This document shows, piece by piece, positions 1 to 8,725 of a stretch of 50,943 bases of DNA. Both the position numbers and the translations under genes were made by a program. The number at the start of each line of letters is the position of its first letter. Position 1 is the first letter of the stretch. The notes beneath the pieces are model-generated. The model did not search any database. It was not told the DNA's origin and saw only the letters and a list, made by a program, of their open reading frames with translations. Location of the stretch: the NCBI GenBank assembly GCA_034435435.1, contig DAOTXN010000173.1, forward strand, positions 1 through 50,943, written 5' to 3'. The DNA is from DAOTXN01 sp034435435. GTDB taxonomy: Bacteria > Chloroflexota > Anaerolineae > S140-20.

Positions 1-18
1 CGCCGGATGTATCCGGCG
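1..18. repeat. Perfect hairpin at window edge
   Basis: CGCCGGAT-GT-ATCCGGCG is a perfect 8-bp inverted repeat with a 2-nt spacer. It may be the terminator of an upstream gene or a REP-like sequence, but no T-run follows, so a terminator role is not assured. Confidence 0.4.
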
Positions 19-52
19 TATTCCACGTCCGGCCCAAGAATAAATACGGCGT

Positions 53-81
53 TTGAGGTTCAAGCCAACCCATGCTATACT
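53..81 (+). promoter_or_regulatory. Sigma-70-type promoter of the sigma-factor gene
   Basis: TTGAGG (53-58), a 17-nt spacer and TATACT (76-81). The -10 box overlaps the first possible ATG (72) of the following gene. If the promoter is real, translation must start further downstream. Confidence 0.5.
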
Positions 82-698
82 CCCGGTCCGTCGAATACAG
101 CCTACGGATACGATTGCAGCCTGGTTTAACCGACTTGGAACGTGATCGCGTGTGTGATGAAGAGCGACTGCTGGATGGCGCTCGCCGGCTTGACCCGAAC
201 GCCCTGGCCCGCATTCACGACTGTTTCTACGAACAGATCTTTCGTTATACGCGCTACCGAACCGGCGATCAGCAAGTCGCCGAAGACGCGGCGGGTGAAG
301 TGTTTTTGCGCCTGCTGAACGCGCTCCAAAAAGGCGCCGCCCCGCGCCAGTCCTTGCGCGGCTGGCTTTTCAGCACAGCCAGCCACATCGTGAACGATCA
401 CTTTCGCCGGCGTTATCGGGCCGTAGACGAAGACCTGGAGAATCATGAGGCCGCGCCGGACGGCATCGAAGCTGACCCGGAACAGCAGTTTTTACTCAAC
501 CTGTCTCACGAGCGGCTCCGGGCGGCCTTGACCCGTCTCACACCCGAACAGCAGCACGTGGTGACGCTGCGCTTTGGACAGGGTCTCTCGCACCAGGAGG
601 TCGCACACATCGTGGGCAAGAGTGAAGGGGCCGTAAAATTGTTACAATTTCGCGCCTTGCAGACGTTGCGTCGTCTGCTGGAGCCAACGCCGGTTTAG
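72..698 (+). CDS. ECF-type RNA polymerase sigma factor
   Basis: Up to 208 aa. Region 2 begins near residue 41 (DPNALARIHDCFYEQIF) and includes the DAAGEVFLRLL core-binding helix and a GWLFSTASHIVNDHFRRR segment. Region 4 is near residues 145-203 (RLTPEQQHVVTLRFGQGLSHQEVAHIVGKSEGAVKLLQFRAL), a typical helix-turn-helix for the -35 element. It should direct RNA polymerase to a small regulon in response to an envelope signal. The next gene, 10 nt downstream, encodes a membrane protein with a soluble N-terminus and probably acts as its partner or anti-sigma factor. The start is uncertain: ATG72 lies inside a good promoter, so GTG150, TTG135 or TTG114 (all in frame, all before region 2) may be the true start. 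The extent given is the maximum. Confidence 0.85.
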   Translation: MLYSRSVEYSLRIRLQPGLTDLERDRVCDEERLLDGARRLDPNALARIHDCFYEQIFRYTRYRTGDQQVAEDAAGEVFLRLLNALQKGAAPRQSLRGWLFSTASHIVNDHFRRRYRAVDEDLENHEAAPDGIEADPEQQFLLNLSHERLRAALTRLTPEQQHVVTLRFGQGLSHQEVAHIVGKSEGAVKLLQFRALQTLRRLLEPTPV

Positions 699-708
699 GT
701 CGGGCAAG

Positions 709-2079
709 ATGAGCAACGCACAAGAACAACTCGTGACAATTCTGGACGAATGTCTGGCGGCCATGGGGGCCGGAGAGAGCGTAGAAAACTGCCTGACCCG
801 CTATCCCGACTATGCCGGGCAACTGGGGCCCTTGCTGCGAATCGCCGTGGCCCTGGAGCAACTGCCCCAGCCGGGGCCGTCGCTATCCACGGCGGCCACC
901 GCCAAGGCCCGTTTTTTGAACGCCGCCGAACAGCGCCGCGCCACTGCCGCTACGAGCCTGTGGGACCGCCTGAAGCGTCGTCTTGTGATGCCCACTTTAC
1001 CTGCGCCCGTGCGCGCGCTGGCGACGGTCGGCGCGACCATCGCCCTGGTGGTGCTTATCGGCGGGGGGGTCATTTATGCCTCTAGCGGCAGCCTGCCGGG
1101 CGATCCGCTATACGGTTTCAAGCTGCTGGGAGAAGACATCCGCCTGGCCCTTACCTTTAGTCACGACGGCCGCATTCGTATGGAAGAAACCTTCACCGAA
1201 CACCGCCGCGACGAAGTGCGCCAGCTCCTGGCCAAAGGCCGCCAGGAAAGCGTGGCCTTTGGCGGGCTACTGCGCTCGCGCAGCAACGGCGACTGGCTCG
1301 TCGAAGACATCCCGGTCACCATTTCCACAGACACCCGCCTGCAAGCGGACCCGGCTCTGCGCACCTTTGTCGCAATACACGGCGTCACCCTGCCCAGCGG
1401 CACAGTGCTGGCCGCGCTGGTGGAAATAGAAGGCGCTGAAATTATCGGCCTGGTCGAGAACATAGCTCCCCACCGCTGGCATGTGGCGGGGCTGCCGATC
1501 CAGGTAGACGAAAGGACGCACATTGAAGCAGGATTGCGCGTCGGAGACTGTGTAGAGGCGCACGCGCGCCGCTTCGACGACGACACGCTGCTGGCGATGG
1601 AAATCGAGCGCACTGACCTGTGCCACGACGCGGGCGTAGTCGACCAGCCGACGCCCACGCCGACCACGCCCCCTACCGCGACGCCCTCTTCCACAGCCAC
1701 GGCCAGCCCGACGGCGACCGCAAGCGCCACCCCAACGCCCACCCCGAGTGGAAAACCATCGCCCGCTCCAACGGCGACTTTGCCCCCCCGCTCTACCGAA
1801 ACGCCATCCCTCACCCCGACGGCCACGCCTATGCCATTCCCTACGCTCACTTCCACCCCCACGCCACAACCGACCCAGATGGACGACGAACCCACTCCTA
1901 CCGTGACGCCCCAGCCGACCGAGGAAGAAGATGACGACGCCACTCCTACCGGGACACCTCACCCAAGCGACGACGATGGCGACGACGAAACCGCGACACC
2001 CGAGCCGACCGACGATGACGATGATGGTGATGAGACCACTACGCCCAAGCCGACCGAGGAGGAGGAAGGCGACTCATAG
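709..2079 (+). CDS. DUF5667-type membrane protein, putative sigma-factor partner
   Basis: 456 aa. Residues 1-100 form a soluble N-terminal part with the ECLAAMGAGESVENCLTRYP pattern seen in sigma-linked membrane proteins of Chloroflexota. One transmembrane helix lies at about 104-124. A DUF5667-like segment follows (GSLPGDPLYGFKLLGEDIRLALT, about 127-175), then a beta-rich DUF5666-like region (about 195-310). The tail from about 317 is low complexity: Thr/Pro repeats that turn strongly acidic near the end (Asp/Glu runs between Pro-Thr units). The tail probably extends outside the membrane through the wall. Co-directional and 10 nt after the sigma gene, so most likely co-transcribed. A role as anti-sigma factor is inferred from context; no ZAS zinc motif is visible. 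Confidence 0.7.
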   Translation: MSNAQEQLVTILDECLAAMGAGESVENCLTRYPDYAGQLGPLLRIAVALEQLPQPGPSLSTAATAKARFLNAAEQRRATAATSLWDRLKRRLVMPTLPAPVRALATVGATIALVVLIGGGVIYASSGSLPGDPLYGFKLLGEDIRLALTFSHDGRIRMEETFTEHRRDEVRQLLAKGRQESVAFGGLLRSRSNGDWLVEDIPVTISTDTRLQADPALRTFVAIHGVTLPSGTVLAALVEIEGAEIIGLVENIAPHRWHVAGLPIQVDERTHIEAGLRVGDCVEAHARRFDDDTLLAMEIERTDLCHDAGVVDQPTPTPTTPPTATPSSTATASPTATASATPTPTPSGKPSPAPTATLPPRSTETPSLTPTATPMPFPTLTSTPTPQPTQMDDEPTPTVTPQPTEEEDDDATPTGTPHPSDDDGDDETATPEPTDDDDDGDETTTPKPTEEEEGDS

Positions 2080-2135
2080 TAGCAACGTTTCTGAAACGGC
2101 CAAAACCGTTACGACAAACCCACATCCTTGCCTGA

Positions 2136-2155
2136 TACTGGACATGTGTCCAGTA
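2136..2155. promoter_or_regulatory. Near-perfect palindrome, candidate operator
   Basis: TACTGGACA-TG-TGTCCAGTA: 9-bp perfect arms with a 2-nt spacer, in the gap between the sigma-factor pair and the next gene. It could be a dimeric regulator site or part of a terminator, but no T-run follows directly. Confidence 0.35.
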
Positions 2156-2159
2156 CAAG

Positions 2160-2192
2160 AATCCCCCGTGTGTCCGATGTCACCGGGGGATT
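2160..2192 (+). terminator. Rho-independent terminator candidate
   Basis: AATCCCCCG (2160-2168) pairs with CGGGGGATT (2184-2192), followed by a T-rich tail. Placed to end the sigma/DUF5667 transcript. Confidence 0.55.
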
Positions 2193-2289
2193 TCTGTTCT
2201 ATACTGCCTTTGACGTGGAATTTCTGGGAAAGGACGCCTGGCTTTTGAGCGCGTCGCGCAAACCGCGCTCGTATGGAGGAAAGGATAAA

Positions 2290-2826
2290 ATGGACACGTA
2301 TATGGAACAGGAAAAGAAAGGTTTGCTGGAACCCGTTCTCACCTTTGTCATTGTCGTTCTGGCCTTGATGTATGGGGCCGTGGCGGCTGTCAGCGGCGAC
2401 CCTTTGTGGTTTCTGGGCGGCACATCCATGCCCGATCCGCAGCGCATCGTCATTCGCGTGGACGGCGTGGAAACCGTGCTGACCAAAAACTCGCCCGGCT
2501 ACGCGATGATGACTCAAGCCACACGCAAAGCGCTGTCGTCCTTTGCCAGCACCGCGCCCGACCCCCTGGGATTGAGCGCCGAAACCATCGCAGAATGGCA
2601 ACATCGCTTCACGGTGCTCGAGCTGTATTATCCCAAGCCGGTGGACTTTCGTCTGCCCTTTGAGGACGGCGATCCCACAGCCCTGCTCATCCCCATCGAA
2701 GGTCGGCACGCCGGACACAACTATGTCTTTCGCGGCAAAGATGGCGCGTGGTGGTCCAGACCACTCAAAATGAGCGATACGACGCCCATTTTCGACACCA
2801 TGCGGGCCTTGGGGTACATCGACTGA
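2290..2826 (+). CDS. Hypothetical membrane-anchored protein
   Basis: 178 aa. The start is chosen at ATG2290 behind a strong GGAGGAAAGG ribosome site; upstream in-frame codons run into the terminator hairpin. One hydrophobic segment (about residues 13-36, EPVLTFVIVVLALMYGAVAAV) could anchor the protein. The remainder is a soluble mixed alpha/beta domain with no motif I recognise. It ends before a palindromic repeat of the ACGGAT family. It follows the sigma module in the same direction but has its own ribosome site and an intervening terminator. Function unknown. Confidence 0.6.
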   Translation: MDTYMEQEKKGLLEPVLTFVIVVLALMYGAVAAVSGDPLWFLGGTSMPDPQRIVIRVDGVETVLTKNSPGYAMMTQATRKALSSFASTAPDPLGLSAETIAEWQHRFTVLELYYPKPVDFRLPFEDGDPTALLIPIEGRHAGHNYVFRGKDGAWWSRPLKMSDTTPIFDTMRALGYID

Positions 2827-2832
2827 AGAAGA

Positions 2833-2925
2833 TGAACCACGCATGACACGGATGACACGGATGGAAAAGAAATCCGTGAAATCTGTGTCATCCGTGGTTG
2901 GGTTCCGGCTTGTTCGGGTTAGGGG
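2833..2925. repeat. Dispersed hairpin repeat (ACGGAT family), copy A
   Basis: Inverted ACACGGATGACACGGATGG ... AATCCGTG ... CATCCGTGGTT arms followed by a GGTTCCGGCTTGTTCGGGTT tail. Related copies with the same tail are at 34674-34773, 40427-40512 and 49490-49575. Confidence 0.7.
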
Positions 2926-2952
2926 CCACTGATGAACATTGCTGGGGCGCCT

Positions 2953-5289
2953 TTAGACCGGGCCGCTCAACGCCTGGGCGATCATGCGTGTCAATTGCTC
3001 CAGGTCCGGCGGCTTGATGACCCAGCCTTTCAACCCCAGCTCGCGCAGACCCTCCAGCTCGCCGCCCATCAAATGGCCGGTCAGCAGCAGCATGGGCGCC
3101 GGGAACTGCATCTCGCGCAAAGCGTGAAACAAGGCCACGCCCCCCATGACGGGCATCACCACGTCGCTGATGATCAGCGCAATACCTGGCTCGCGTTCTA
3201 CTATTTCCAGCGCCTCGCGCCCATTGGCGGCTGTGAGGGGGCGGTAATTGAACACCTCCAGTGTGTCTGCCAACGCCTCGCGCGCGGTCAAGTCATCCTC
3301 CACCACCAGGACCAGCTCACCCTGCCCCTGCACGAACTCTTGCCCATTGCCCATGCTCTCTTTATCCGGCAGGCCCGAAATTACAGGCAGGTAGATCGTA
3401 AAAGTCGTCCCCTGGCCCAGCAGCGTGTGAACCCCGATCTCTCCCCCGTGCTGTTTCACGATGCCGTAGACCTGGGCCAACCCCAAGCCTGTGCCGTGGC
3501 CGACCGGCTTGGTGGTAAAGAACGGCTCAAAGATGTGCGGCAAGACATCGGCCGGAATACCGACGCCGGTGTCCGCCACCGTGAGACGCACCCACTCGCC
3601 GGGCGTCAGCTCGGGCAGGGGCGGCTTGTCGTCGGCTGCAAAGCGGACGAGCGCCAGGCCGAAGCGCAGATGGCCGCCCTCTTTGGGGAGCAGCGCATCT
3701 CTGGCATTGAGCGCCAGGTTCATGATCACCTGTTGCATGCGGGTCAGGTCCGCGTGGACCATGAACGTTTCGCCCGCCGCGACCGGGGCCAGCTCGATCT
3801 GGATATTCTCCGGCAGGGTGCGCTGCAGCAGCTTGATCTGCTCTTTCAGCAGAGGCAACAGGTCCAGCGGTCGCCGCTCGATTACGGCGCGCCGGCTGAA
3901 ATCCAGAATTTGCTGGATCAGCTCGCTGGCCCGCTTGGCCTGTTGTGAAACGATGGTGAGCCGGTCGCGGCTTTTGGGTGTGAGGTCCGGCGAGGCGCTC
4001 AGGGCGATCTGGGTATACAGGACAATCACGGCCATGATGTTGTTAAAGTCGTGGGCGATGCCGGCGGCCAGTTGGCCCACCGCCGCCAAACGCTCTTGCT
4101 GCTGGACGCGCTGCTGAATTTCGCGCTCGCGGGTGACGTCGCGGATGACCACGACCCAGCCCTCGCTATACGCCGCCGCCGGCGCGTCGGCAGCCGGGTC
4201 AGCCTGGATGGGCCGCGCCAGCGCCTCAAAGTAGCTTCCACCCTCTGCCACCTGATGCCACAACCCTTTTGGGGGCGAGGTGAGCAATTCATCCAGTGGT
4301 CGATCTCCCAGGCGGGTGAGCACGTCGCCCACCCGGGCGGCGGCCAGCGCCGCCAGGTGCTGCTGCCCCGCCGGGTTGGTCCGAATGACGCGACCGGCGG
4401 CGTCCAGCAAGACGACCCCTTCGGGCACGGTGTCGATGATCTGTTGCACGCGCCGGGCCTGCTCTTGAATGCGCTCTAGCAGGCGCTCGCGCTCTGCTTC
4501 GGCCTGTTTGCGCTCGGTGATGTCGTGGCCGACGCCCAAAATACCCATGGGCTGGCCTGCGTTGTCCCGCAGCAGGGCCAGCGTGCTCTCGCTCCAAAAG
4601 GTCGTGCCGTCCTTGCGATAGAATTCCAGCTCGAGCCGGCGCGAGATGGGCAGATCGGGCTGGGCCAGGTTTTCGGGCGTCAGGGCTTCGGCGAGCGCCT
4701 GCATAGCCGCCGGCAGCGATGCAGGGGTCAGGTGGCGCTCCAGGGGCAAGGCGTTCAGCTCTTCCAGCGTGTAGCCGCGCAGCCGCTCCACCGAAGGACT
4801 GATGTACACCGTGCGCAGGTTCATGTCCATCAGCCACACCGTATCGGCCATGTTGTCGGTGATCAGGCGATAACGTTCCTCACTCTCGCGCAGGGCCCGG
4901 GCGGCAGCTTCGTTCTTCTGGCGGATTTGTCGCTTGTCAAAAGCTTCTCTGACCGCAAACGGCAGCCGGGTGATGTGCTCTTTGATCACATAATCGGCCG
5001 CTCCGGCCTTCATGCACGCGACGGCGGTGTCCTCGTTCATCGAGCCGGTGAGAATAATCACCGGCAGGGTCGCGTCGTGCGCCAGTGAGAGCGTTAGCGC
5101 CTGCATGCCGTCGAACGCGGGCAGCGCGTAATCCGAGATGATCAGGTCCGGCTGGAATTCTTCCAGCGCCTGCAGAAAGGTCTCTTTTGTTTCCACCCGC
5201 GTGGACGTAAAGGCCAGCCCTTCTTTTTCAAGTGCTCGCTCGGCCAGCTCAACGTCTGATGGGAGGTCTTCGACGAATAATATGCGCAT
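2953..5289 (-). CDS. Hybrid histidine kinase (REC-PAS-PAS-HisKA-HATPase-REC)
   Basis: 778 aa from ATG5289, which has GGAGAG 7 nt upstream; the ATG 15 nt further upstream is less well placed. An N-terminal receiver (residues 1-115; DLIISDYALP with the phospho-Asp, ILTGS, YVIKE) is followed by two PAS/PAC domains (about 130-262 and 275-395). The HisKA box has GIAHDFNNIMAV (phospho-His). The HATPase has NARDAL, DTGVGIP and GTGLGLAQVYG. A C-terminal receiver (about 665-775; LIISDVVMP, LLLTG) completes it. No transmembrane segment is visible, so it is cytoplasmic. The order fits a phosphorelay that takes signals from its own N-terminal receiver. It ends a minus-strand block of kinases and receivers. 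Confidence 0.9.
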   Translation of the reverse strand: MRILFVEDLPSDVELAERALEKEGLAFTSTRVETKETFLQALEEFQPDLIISDYALPAFDGMQALTLSLAHDATLPVIILTGSMNEDTAVACMKAGAADYVIKEHITRLPFAVREAFDKRQIRQKNEAAARALRESEERYRLITDNMADTVWLMDMNLRTVYISPSVERLRGYTLEELNALPLERHLTPASLPAAMQALAEALTPENLAQPDLPISRRLELEFYRKDGTTFWSESTLALLRDNAGQPMGILGVGHDITERKQAEAERERLLERIQEQARRVQQIIDTVPEGVVLLDAAGRVIRTNPAGQQHLAALAAARVGDVLTRLGDRPLDELLTSPPKGLWHQVAEGGSYFEALARPIQADPAADAPAAAYSEGWVVVIRDVTREREIQQRVQQQERLAAVGQLAAGIAHDFNNIMAVIVLYTQIALSASPDLTPKSRDRLTIVSQQAKRASELIQQILDFSRRAVIERRPLDLLPLLKEQIKLLQRTLPENIQIELAPVAAGETFMVHADLTRMQQVIMNLALNARDALLPKEGGHLRFGLALVRFAADDKPPLPELTPGEWVRLTVADTGVGIPADVLPHIFEPFFTTKPVGHGTGLGLAQVYGIVKQHGGEIGVHTLLGQGTTFTIYLPVISGLPDKESMGNGQEFVQGQGELVLVVEDDLTAREALADTLEVFNYRPLTAANGREALEIVEREPGIALIISDVVMPVMGGVALFHALREMQFPAPMLLLTGHLMGGELEGLRELGLKGWVIKPPDLEQLTRMIAQALSGPV

Positions 5290-5322
5290 GGTTTTTCTCT
5301 CCATCGTCTGCCAGTGTGTCGT

Positions 5323-5769
5323 TTATCGCACCGGCGGCTGGTTCAACAGCAGCCAGTATAAACCCAGATCGCGCACGGCCTGCATAAATTTGTCAAAATC
5401 AACCGGTTTGACGATATAGCTGTTGACGCCCAGTTGGTAACTCTCGACGATGTCTTTTTCTTCGCGCGACGACGTGAGGGCCACGACCGGAATGACCCGC
5501 GTGCGCGAGTCGCGCTTGACCTGCCGCAGCACCTCCATGCCATCCACCTTGGGCAGTTTGAGATCCAGTAGAATGACTCTGGGGCCGTTTTCGACCTTGC
5601 GCTGACTGAACGCGCCGCGGGCAAAAACAAAGTCGAGCGCCTGCTCACCGTCTTTGACCCACGTGACGTTGTTGGCCAGGTGGTTTTTCTTTAACGCTCT
5701 CAGGGCCAGCTCGGCGTCGGCCGGATTGTCTTCGACCAACAGAATTTCGACCTCATTCATGGGGTGCAT
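5323..5769 (-). CDS. Single-domain response regulator (Rcp1/CheY-like)
   Basis: 148 aa. The start at ATG5769 is supported by AGGAGG 7 nt upstream and overlaps the 3' end of the preceding kinase gene by 17 nt, indicating translational coupling. It is a lone receiver: LLVEDNPADAELALRALKK (acidic pair), VILLDLKLPKVDG (phospho-Asp), VALTSSREEKD and SYIVKPVDF (Lys). The DLKLPKVDGMEVL form and the lack of an output domain are typical of Rcp1-type receivers paired with PAS/phytochrome-like kinases. Likely partner: the kinase at 5753-8383. Confidence 0.9.
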   Translation of the reverse strand: MHPMNEVEILLVEDNPADAELALRALKKNHLANNVTWVKDGEQALDFVFARGAFSQRKVENGPRVILLDLKLPKVDGMEVLRQVKRDSRTRVIPVVALTSSREEKDIVESYQLGVNSYIVKPVDFDKFMQAVRDLGLYWLLLNQPPVR

Positions 5770-8383
5770 CACCGACCTCCTTTTTGGGTAGTGAAAAATA
5801 AAAAGTCGCGCCGCGGCCCACCTGGCCTTCGGCCCACACCTGCCCGCCGTGGCGATGGACGATGCGCTGCACGATGGCCAGCCCCACGCCAGTCCCTTCG
5901 AACTCTTCCGCGCTGTGCAGGCGCTGAAAGACTCCAAACAGCTTGTCAGAGTAGGCGGGATTAAAACCGACGCCGCTATCTTGCACGTAATACACGTTCA
6001 TATCGGCCTGGGTATAGCCGCCGACTTGAATATTGCGTATCTCTTGCGGCAATGTGTACTTGACGGCGTTGGACAACAAATTGGCCCACACCTGGCGCAA
6101 CAGTGTGGGGTCGCCATGGGCGGCGGGCAAGGGCTGCACGACCAGCGTGAATTTCTGTTGCACCTCTGCCAAAGCCACTTCGTGAAACATGGAATGGGCC
6201 AGCGTGGTCATATCGACGGCCGCAAGTTTCAGCTCCGCGCGCGTCACGCGCGACAGGGCCAGAATATCGGTGATGAGCTGGTCCATCTTTTTCGTATTGC
6301 TGCGCACCACGTTAAACAAGCGCATGCCCTCGGCGTCGAGGACGCCGGCATAGTCTTCCAGCAGAATCTGCGCAAAGCCGTCAATGGCGCGTAGCGGCGC
6401 GCGCAGGTCGTGGGAAACGGAATAGGCAAACGCCTCCAGTTCCTGGTTGGCGGCTTTCAGTTGGGCGGTGCGCTCTACAACGCGCTGTTCCAGCTCGACG
6501 TTCAGCCGGCGGATTTCATCTTCTGCCCGCTCGCGCTGCAACCGGGCGCTCAGAAGGGGGGCGACATGGCTGGCGATGACCTCCAACGTTCGCATGTCCG
6601 CCTCTGTGTAATCCGTCTCCTTGTTGGCCACTTGGAAGAGGCCGATGGCCTCCCCTCGGAACAGAATGGGCAAGCTGATGTGTCGCGTAATGTTGACATG
6701 ACCCTCGGGTGTCTGGGTCGAGACCTCGTTGCTATAGTTCGCCTTTTTCTCCCGAATGGCCCGTGGCCAACTGCTGTCTCCCCAAATCTCCCGTGGAAAT
6801 CGTATCGTCTTATCGCGAACCTGGCAGTTGTCCCACACCTGCCGGGTCATAGTCGGCACCACCAGCGCGCCGGCTCTGTCCAGGTATCCGAAAACCCCGA
6901 ACGGGCTGTGCATCGCATCCAAGATGACCCTCAACACCTCGTTAAACATCTCATCGTCGGGAACTGTGAGGATGAGGGCGGCGATGCGGGCTTGGATGGC
7001 TAGGGACTCCTCGGCCTGCTTGCGTTCGGTGATGTCGCGGTTAGAGGCGCGCTGTCCCAGGTTGGCGCCGTCGGGGCGGCGAATGATCCGGCAAGTATGC
7101 GCGATCCAGCGCAGTTGCCCGTCCCGCCGCAGGATGCGAAAATCCACCTGGTGCACACTGTCTCGCTGGTCACGAGACTTTGCGCTGACCTGGTGTAGCT
7201 CTAATGTTTGCCTGTCCTCGGGCGCCACAATGGCTTCCAGCAGGTCCGGGTTCTCGACGAATTCTTCAGCCCGGTAACCGGTTATGCGCTCGCACGAAGG
7301 GGACATATACAGGATCTTGCCATCTGGCGCGCGCCAGTATTCCCAATCATACGTATAATCAGCCACCGTGCGGTAGCGTTCCTCACTCTCGTGCAGCGCC
7401 TCCTCGGCCGCTCTTTGGTCTTCCACCACGCTGAGCAGCGTCCGGCGCGATTGTTCAGTCTCGGCCAGCAGACGTTGCAGTTCAGCGTGGGCGGCGCGGA
7501 GCTGTTCCTCGGCCTCTTTGCGCGCGGTGATGTCTTCGGCCACGCCCTCGATCCAGCCTTTGTCGGGGTAGATTTTAGCCGAATACTGCGCCCAAAAGAT
7601 CGAGCCGTCTTTGCGGTAGAAACGGGCCTCGAAATTTTGCACCGTCCCGTTGGCCTGAATCTCGCGCAGCATCCGTTCGCGCGTGCCCGGGTCCACATAG
7701 TTGTGCGAGGTCACGTATTCGGCGATGAATTCCTCGCGGCTGTCATAGCCGAACATGCGGGCCAGTTGCGCGTTGCTTTCGAGGATCTTGCCGTCGGAAA
7801 TCCGCGTCCTGAACAGGCCCACCTGGGCGTTTTGGAACAGGTTGCGGTAGGTTTCCTCGCTTTCACGGATTTTCTCTTCGGCCTGCTTGCGCTCGGTGAT
7901 GTCGCTGGCAATGTGCACCGCGCCGATCAGGATGCCGTTCTCGTCCAGAAGCGGGTCCGCCGTGACCTCGAGCCAGCGCTCGCCGATCTGCATCTCAAAG
8001 CTTTCCCGCTGCCGGCTGACGCGCATCAGGCAAAAGGGGCAGCCGGAAATCGGTTCGGCGGTGTGGTGGGCGATGTCAAAACAGCGCCGGCCGGGCATCT
8101 CGGCCAGCGGACAGCCAAATACCTCTTCCGCCGCCTGGTTGGCGCGCAGGATGCGCTGGTCGGCGTCGAGCACCCAGATGGCGTCTTGCACCGTGTCGAA
8201 GGTGGTTTGCCATTCGCGGGCCAGCCGCTCGTTCTCCTCGACCAGCGATTTCAAGCGGATGCGCAGCGGCCCGGCCTCCCCGACCAGGATGTCTATCTCG
8301 CCGCGGCGCAGCGCCTCCAGGGTGGCCTCGGCCTGGGCAAGCCGCGCCTGCAATTCGGCGTAGGTAGGCTTTTTCTTGCTCAA
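5753..8383 (-). CDS. Multi-PAS/GAF sensor histidine kinase
   Basis: 876 aa. An N-terminal coiled coil (about 1-55, KKPTYAELQARLAQAEATLEALRRGE) is followed by PAS domains at about 57-170, 178-290 and 335-455, each ending in the DITERKQAEE or DITARKEAEE linker. Next is a GAF-like domain with a heme/redox-type architecture (about 470-625), a HisKA domain (FAYSVSHDLRAPLRAIDG, phospho-His) and a HATPase (NLLSNAVKY, DSGVGF, GTGVGLAIV). The first PAS carries a CPFCLMR motif, so it might bind metal or sense redox; that is inference. No membrane helix. Coupled to the receiver gene at 5323-5769. Confidence 0.9.
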   Translation of the reverse strand: MSKKKPTYAELQARLAQAEATLEALRRGEIDILVGEAGPLRIRLKSLVEENERLAREWQTTFDTVQDAIWVLDADQRILRANQAAEEVFGCPLAEMPGRRCFDIAHHTAEPISGCPFCLMRVSRQRESFEMQIGERWLEVTADPLLDENGILIGAVHIASDITERKQAEEKIRESEETYRNLFQNAQVGLFRTRISDGKILESNAQLARMFGYDSREEFIAEYVTSHNYVDPGTRERMLREIQANGTVQNFEARFYRKDGSIFWAQYSAKIYPDKGWIEGVAEDITARKEAEEQLRAAHAELQRLLAETEQSRRTLLSVVEDQRAAEEALHESEERYRTVADYTYDWEYWRAPDGKILYMSPSCERITGYRAEEFVENPDLLEAIVAPEDRQTLELHQVSAKSRDQRDSVHQVDFRILRRDGQLRWIAHTCRIIRRPDGANLGQRASNRDITERKQAEESLAIQARIAALILTVPDDEMFNEVLRVILDAMHSPFGVFGYLDRAGALVVPTMTRQVWDNCQVRDKTIRFPREIWGDSSWPRAIREKKANYSNEVSTQTPEGHVNITRHISLPILFRGEAIGLFQVANKETDYTEADMRTLEVIASHVAPLLSARLQRERAEDEIRRLNVELEQRVVERTAQLKAANQELEAFAYSVSHDLRAPLRAIDGFAQILLEDYAGVLDAEGMRLFNVVRSNTKKMDQLITDILALSRVTRAELKLAAVDMTTLAHSMFHEVALAEVQQKFTLVVQPLPAAHGDPTLLRQVWANLLSNAVKYTLPQEIRNIQVGGYTQADMNVYYVQDSGVGFNPAYSDKLFGVFQRLHSAEEFEGTGVGLAIVQRIVHRHGGQVWAEGQVGRGATFYFSLPKKEVGDAPHE

Positions 8384-8401
8384 GGTGGGCCTCCTTTCCT
8401 T

Positions 8402-8722
8402 CTAGACCCTAAAGGTCTTGAAGACCTTTAGGGTCTCCGGGCCGCTCAGCGAGCCGACGATGACGCGGCGGGGCGGCGGCGACTCGATGATCAGCGTAGG
8501 CACGACGATCACGTGCTGGTCAATGGCCGCCTGATAGTCCTCAAAGACGTCTACCACCTGAAGTTCATAGCGCCCGCGCAAATACTCGTCGCACAACCGC
8601 TCCAGCGCCGCCTGAGCCTGGAGCGAATTCGGCTCGTCGCCGGCCACAAAGAGCCGCAACCGATAGAACGGCATGTTCTCGGCCGGGCCGTTCGGCGCAG
8701 ATGGGAGTGTTTTCGCTTCCAT
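8402..8722 (-). CDS. kaiB: KaiB-like thioredoxin-fold protein
   Basis: 106 aa. Residues 18-95 match the KaiB family: YRLRLFVAGDEPNSLQAQAAL, then CDEYLRGRYELQVVDVFEDY, then VVPTLIIESPPPRRVIVGSLS. It is the small partner of KaiC-type ATPases and lies 3 nt downstream of the kaiC-like gene, so the two form one unit. The last 11 residues (ETLKVFKTFRV) and the stop codon are encoded by the 31-bp palindromic repeat at 8405-8435, so the original C-terminus has been replaced by repeat sequence. Circadian function should not be assumed; non-cyanobacterial KaiB/KaiC pairs often act in stress signalling. Confidence 0.88.
   Translation of the reverse strand: MEAKTLPSAPNGPAENMPFYRLRLFVAGDEPNSLQAQAALERLCDEYLRGRYELQVVDVFEDYQAAIDQHVIVVPTLIIESPPPRRVIVGSLSGPETLKVFKTFRV
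8405..8435. repeat. 31-bp palindromic repeat, copy 1
   Basis: GACCCTAAAGGTCTT-g-AAGACCTTTAGGGTC: 15-bp perfect arms about one central base. It is nested inside the 3' end of the kaiB-like gene and contributes its C-terminal codons. A second copy is at 10411-10443. Confidence 0.9.
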
Positions 8723-8725
8723 CGC

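Noticed and set aside
2932..3948. 338-aa plus-strand frame opposite the hybrid kinase, and the 407-aa frame at 7208-8431
   Set aside because: Both are Gln/His/Arg-rich antisense shadows of kinase genes with complete catalytic motifs.
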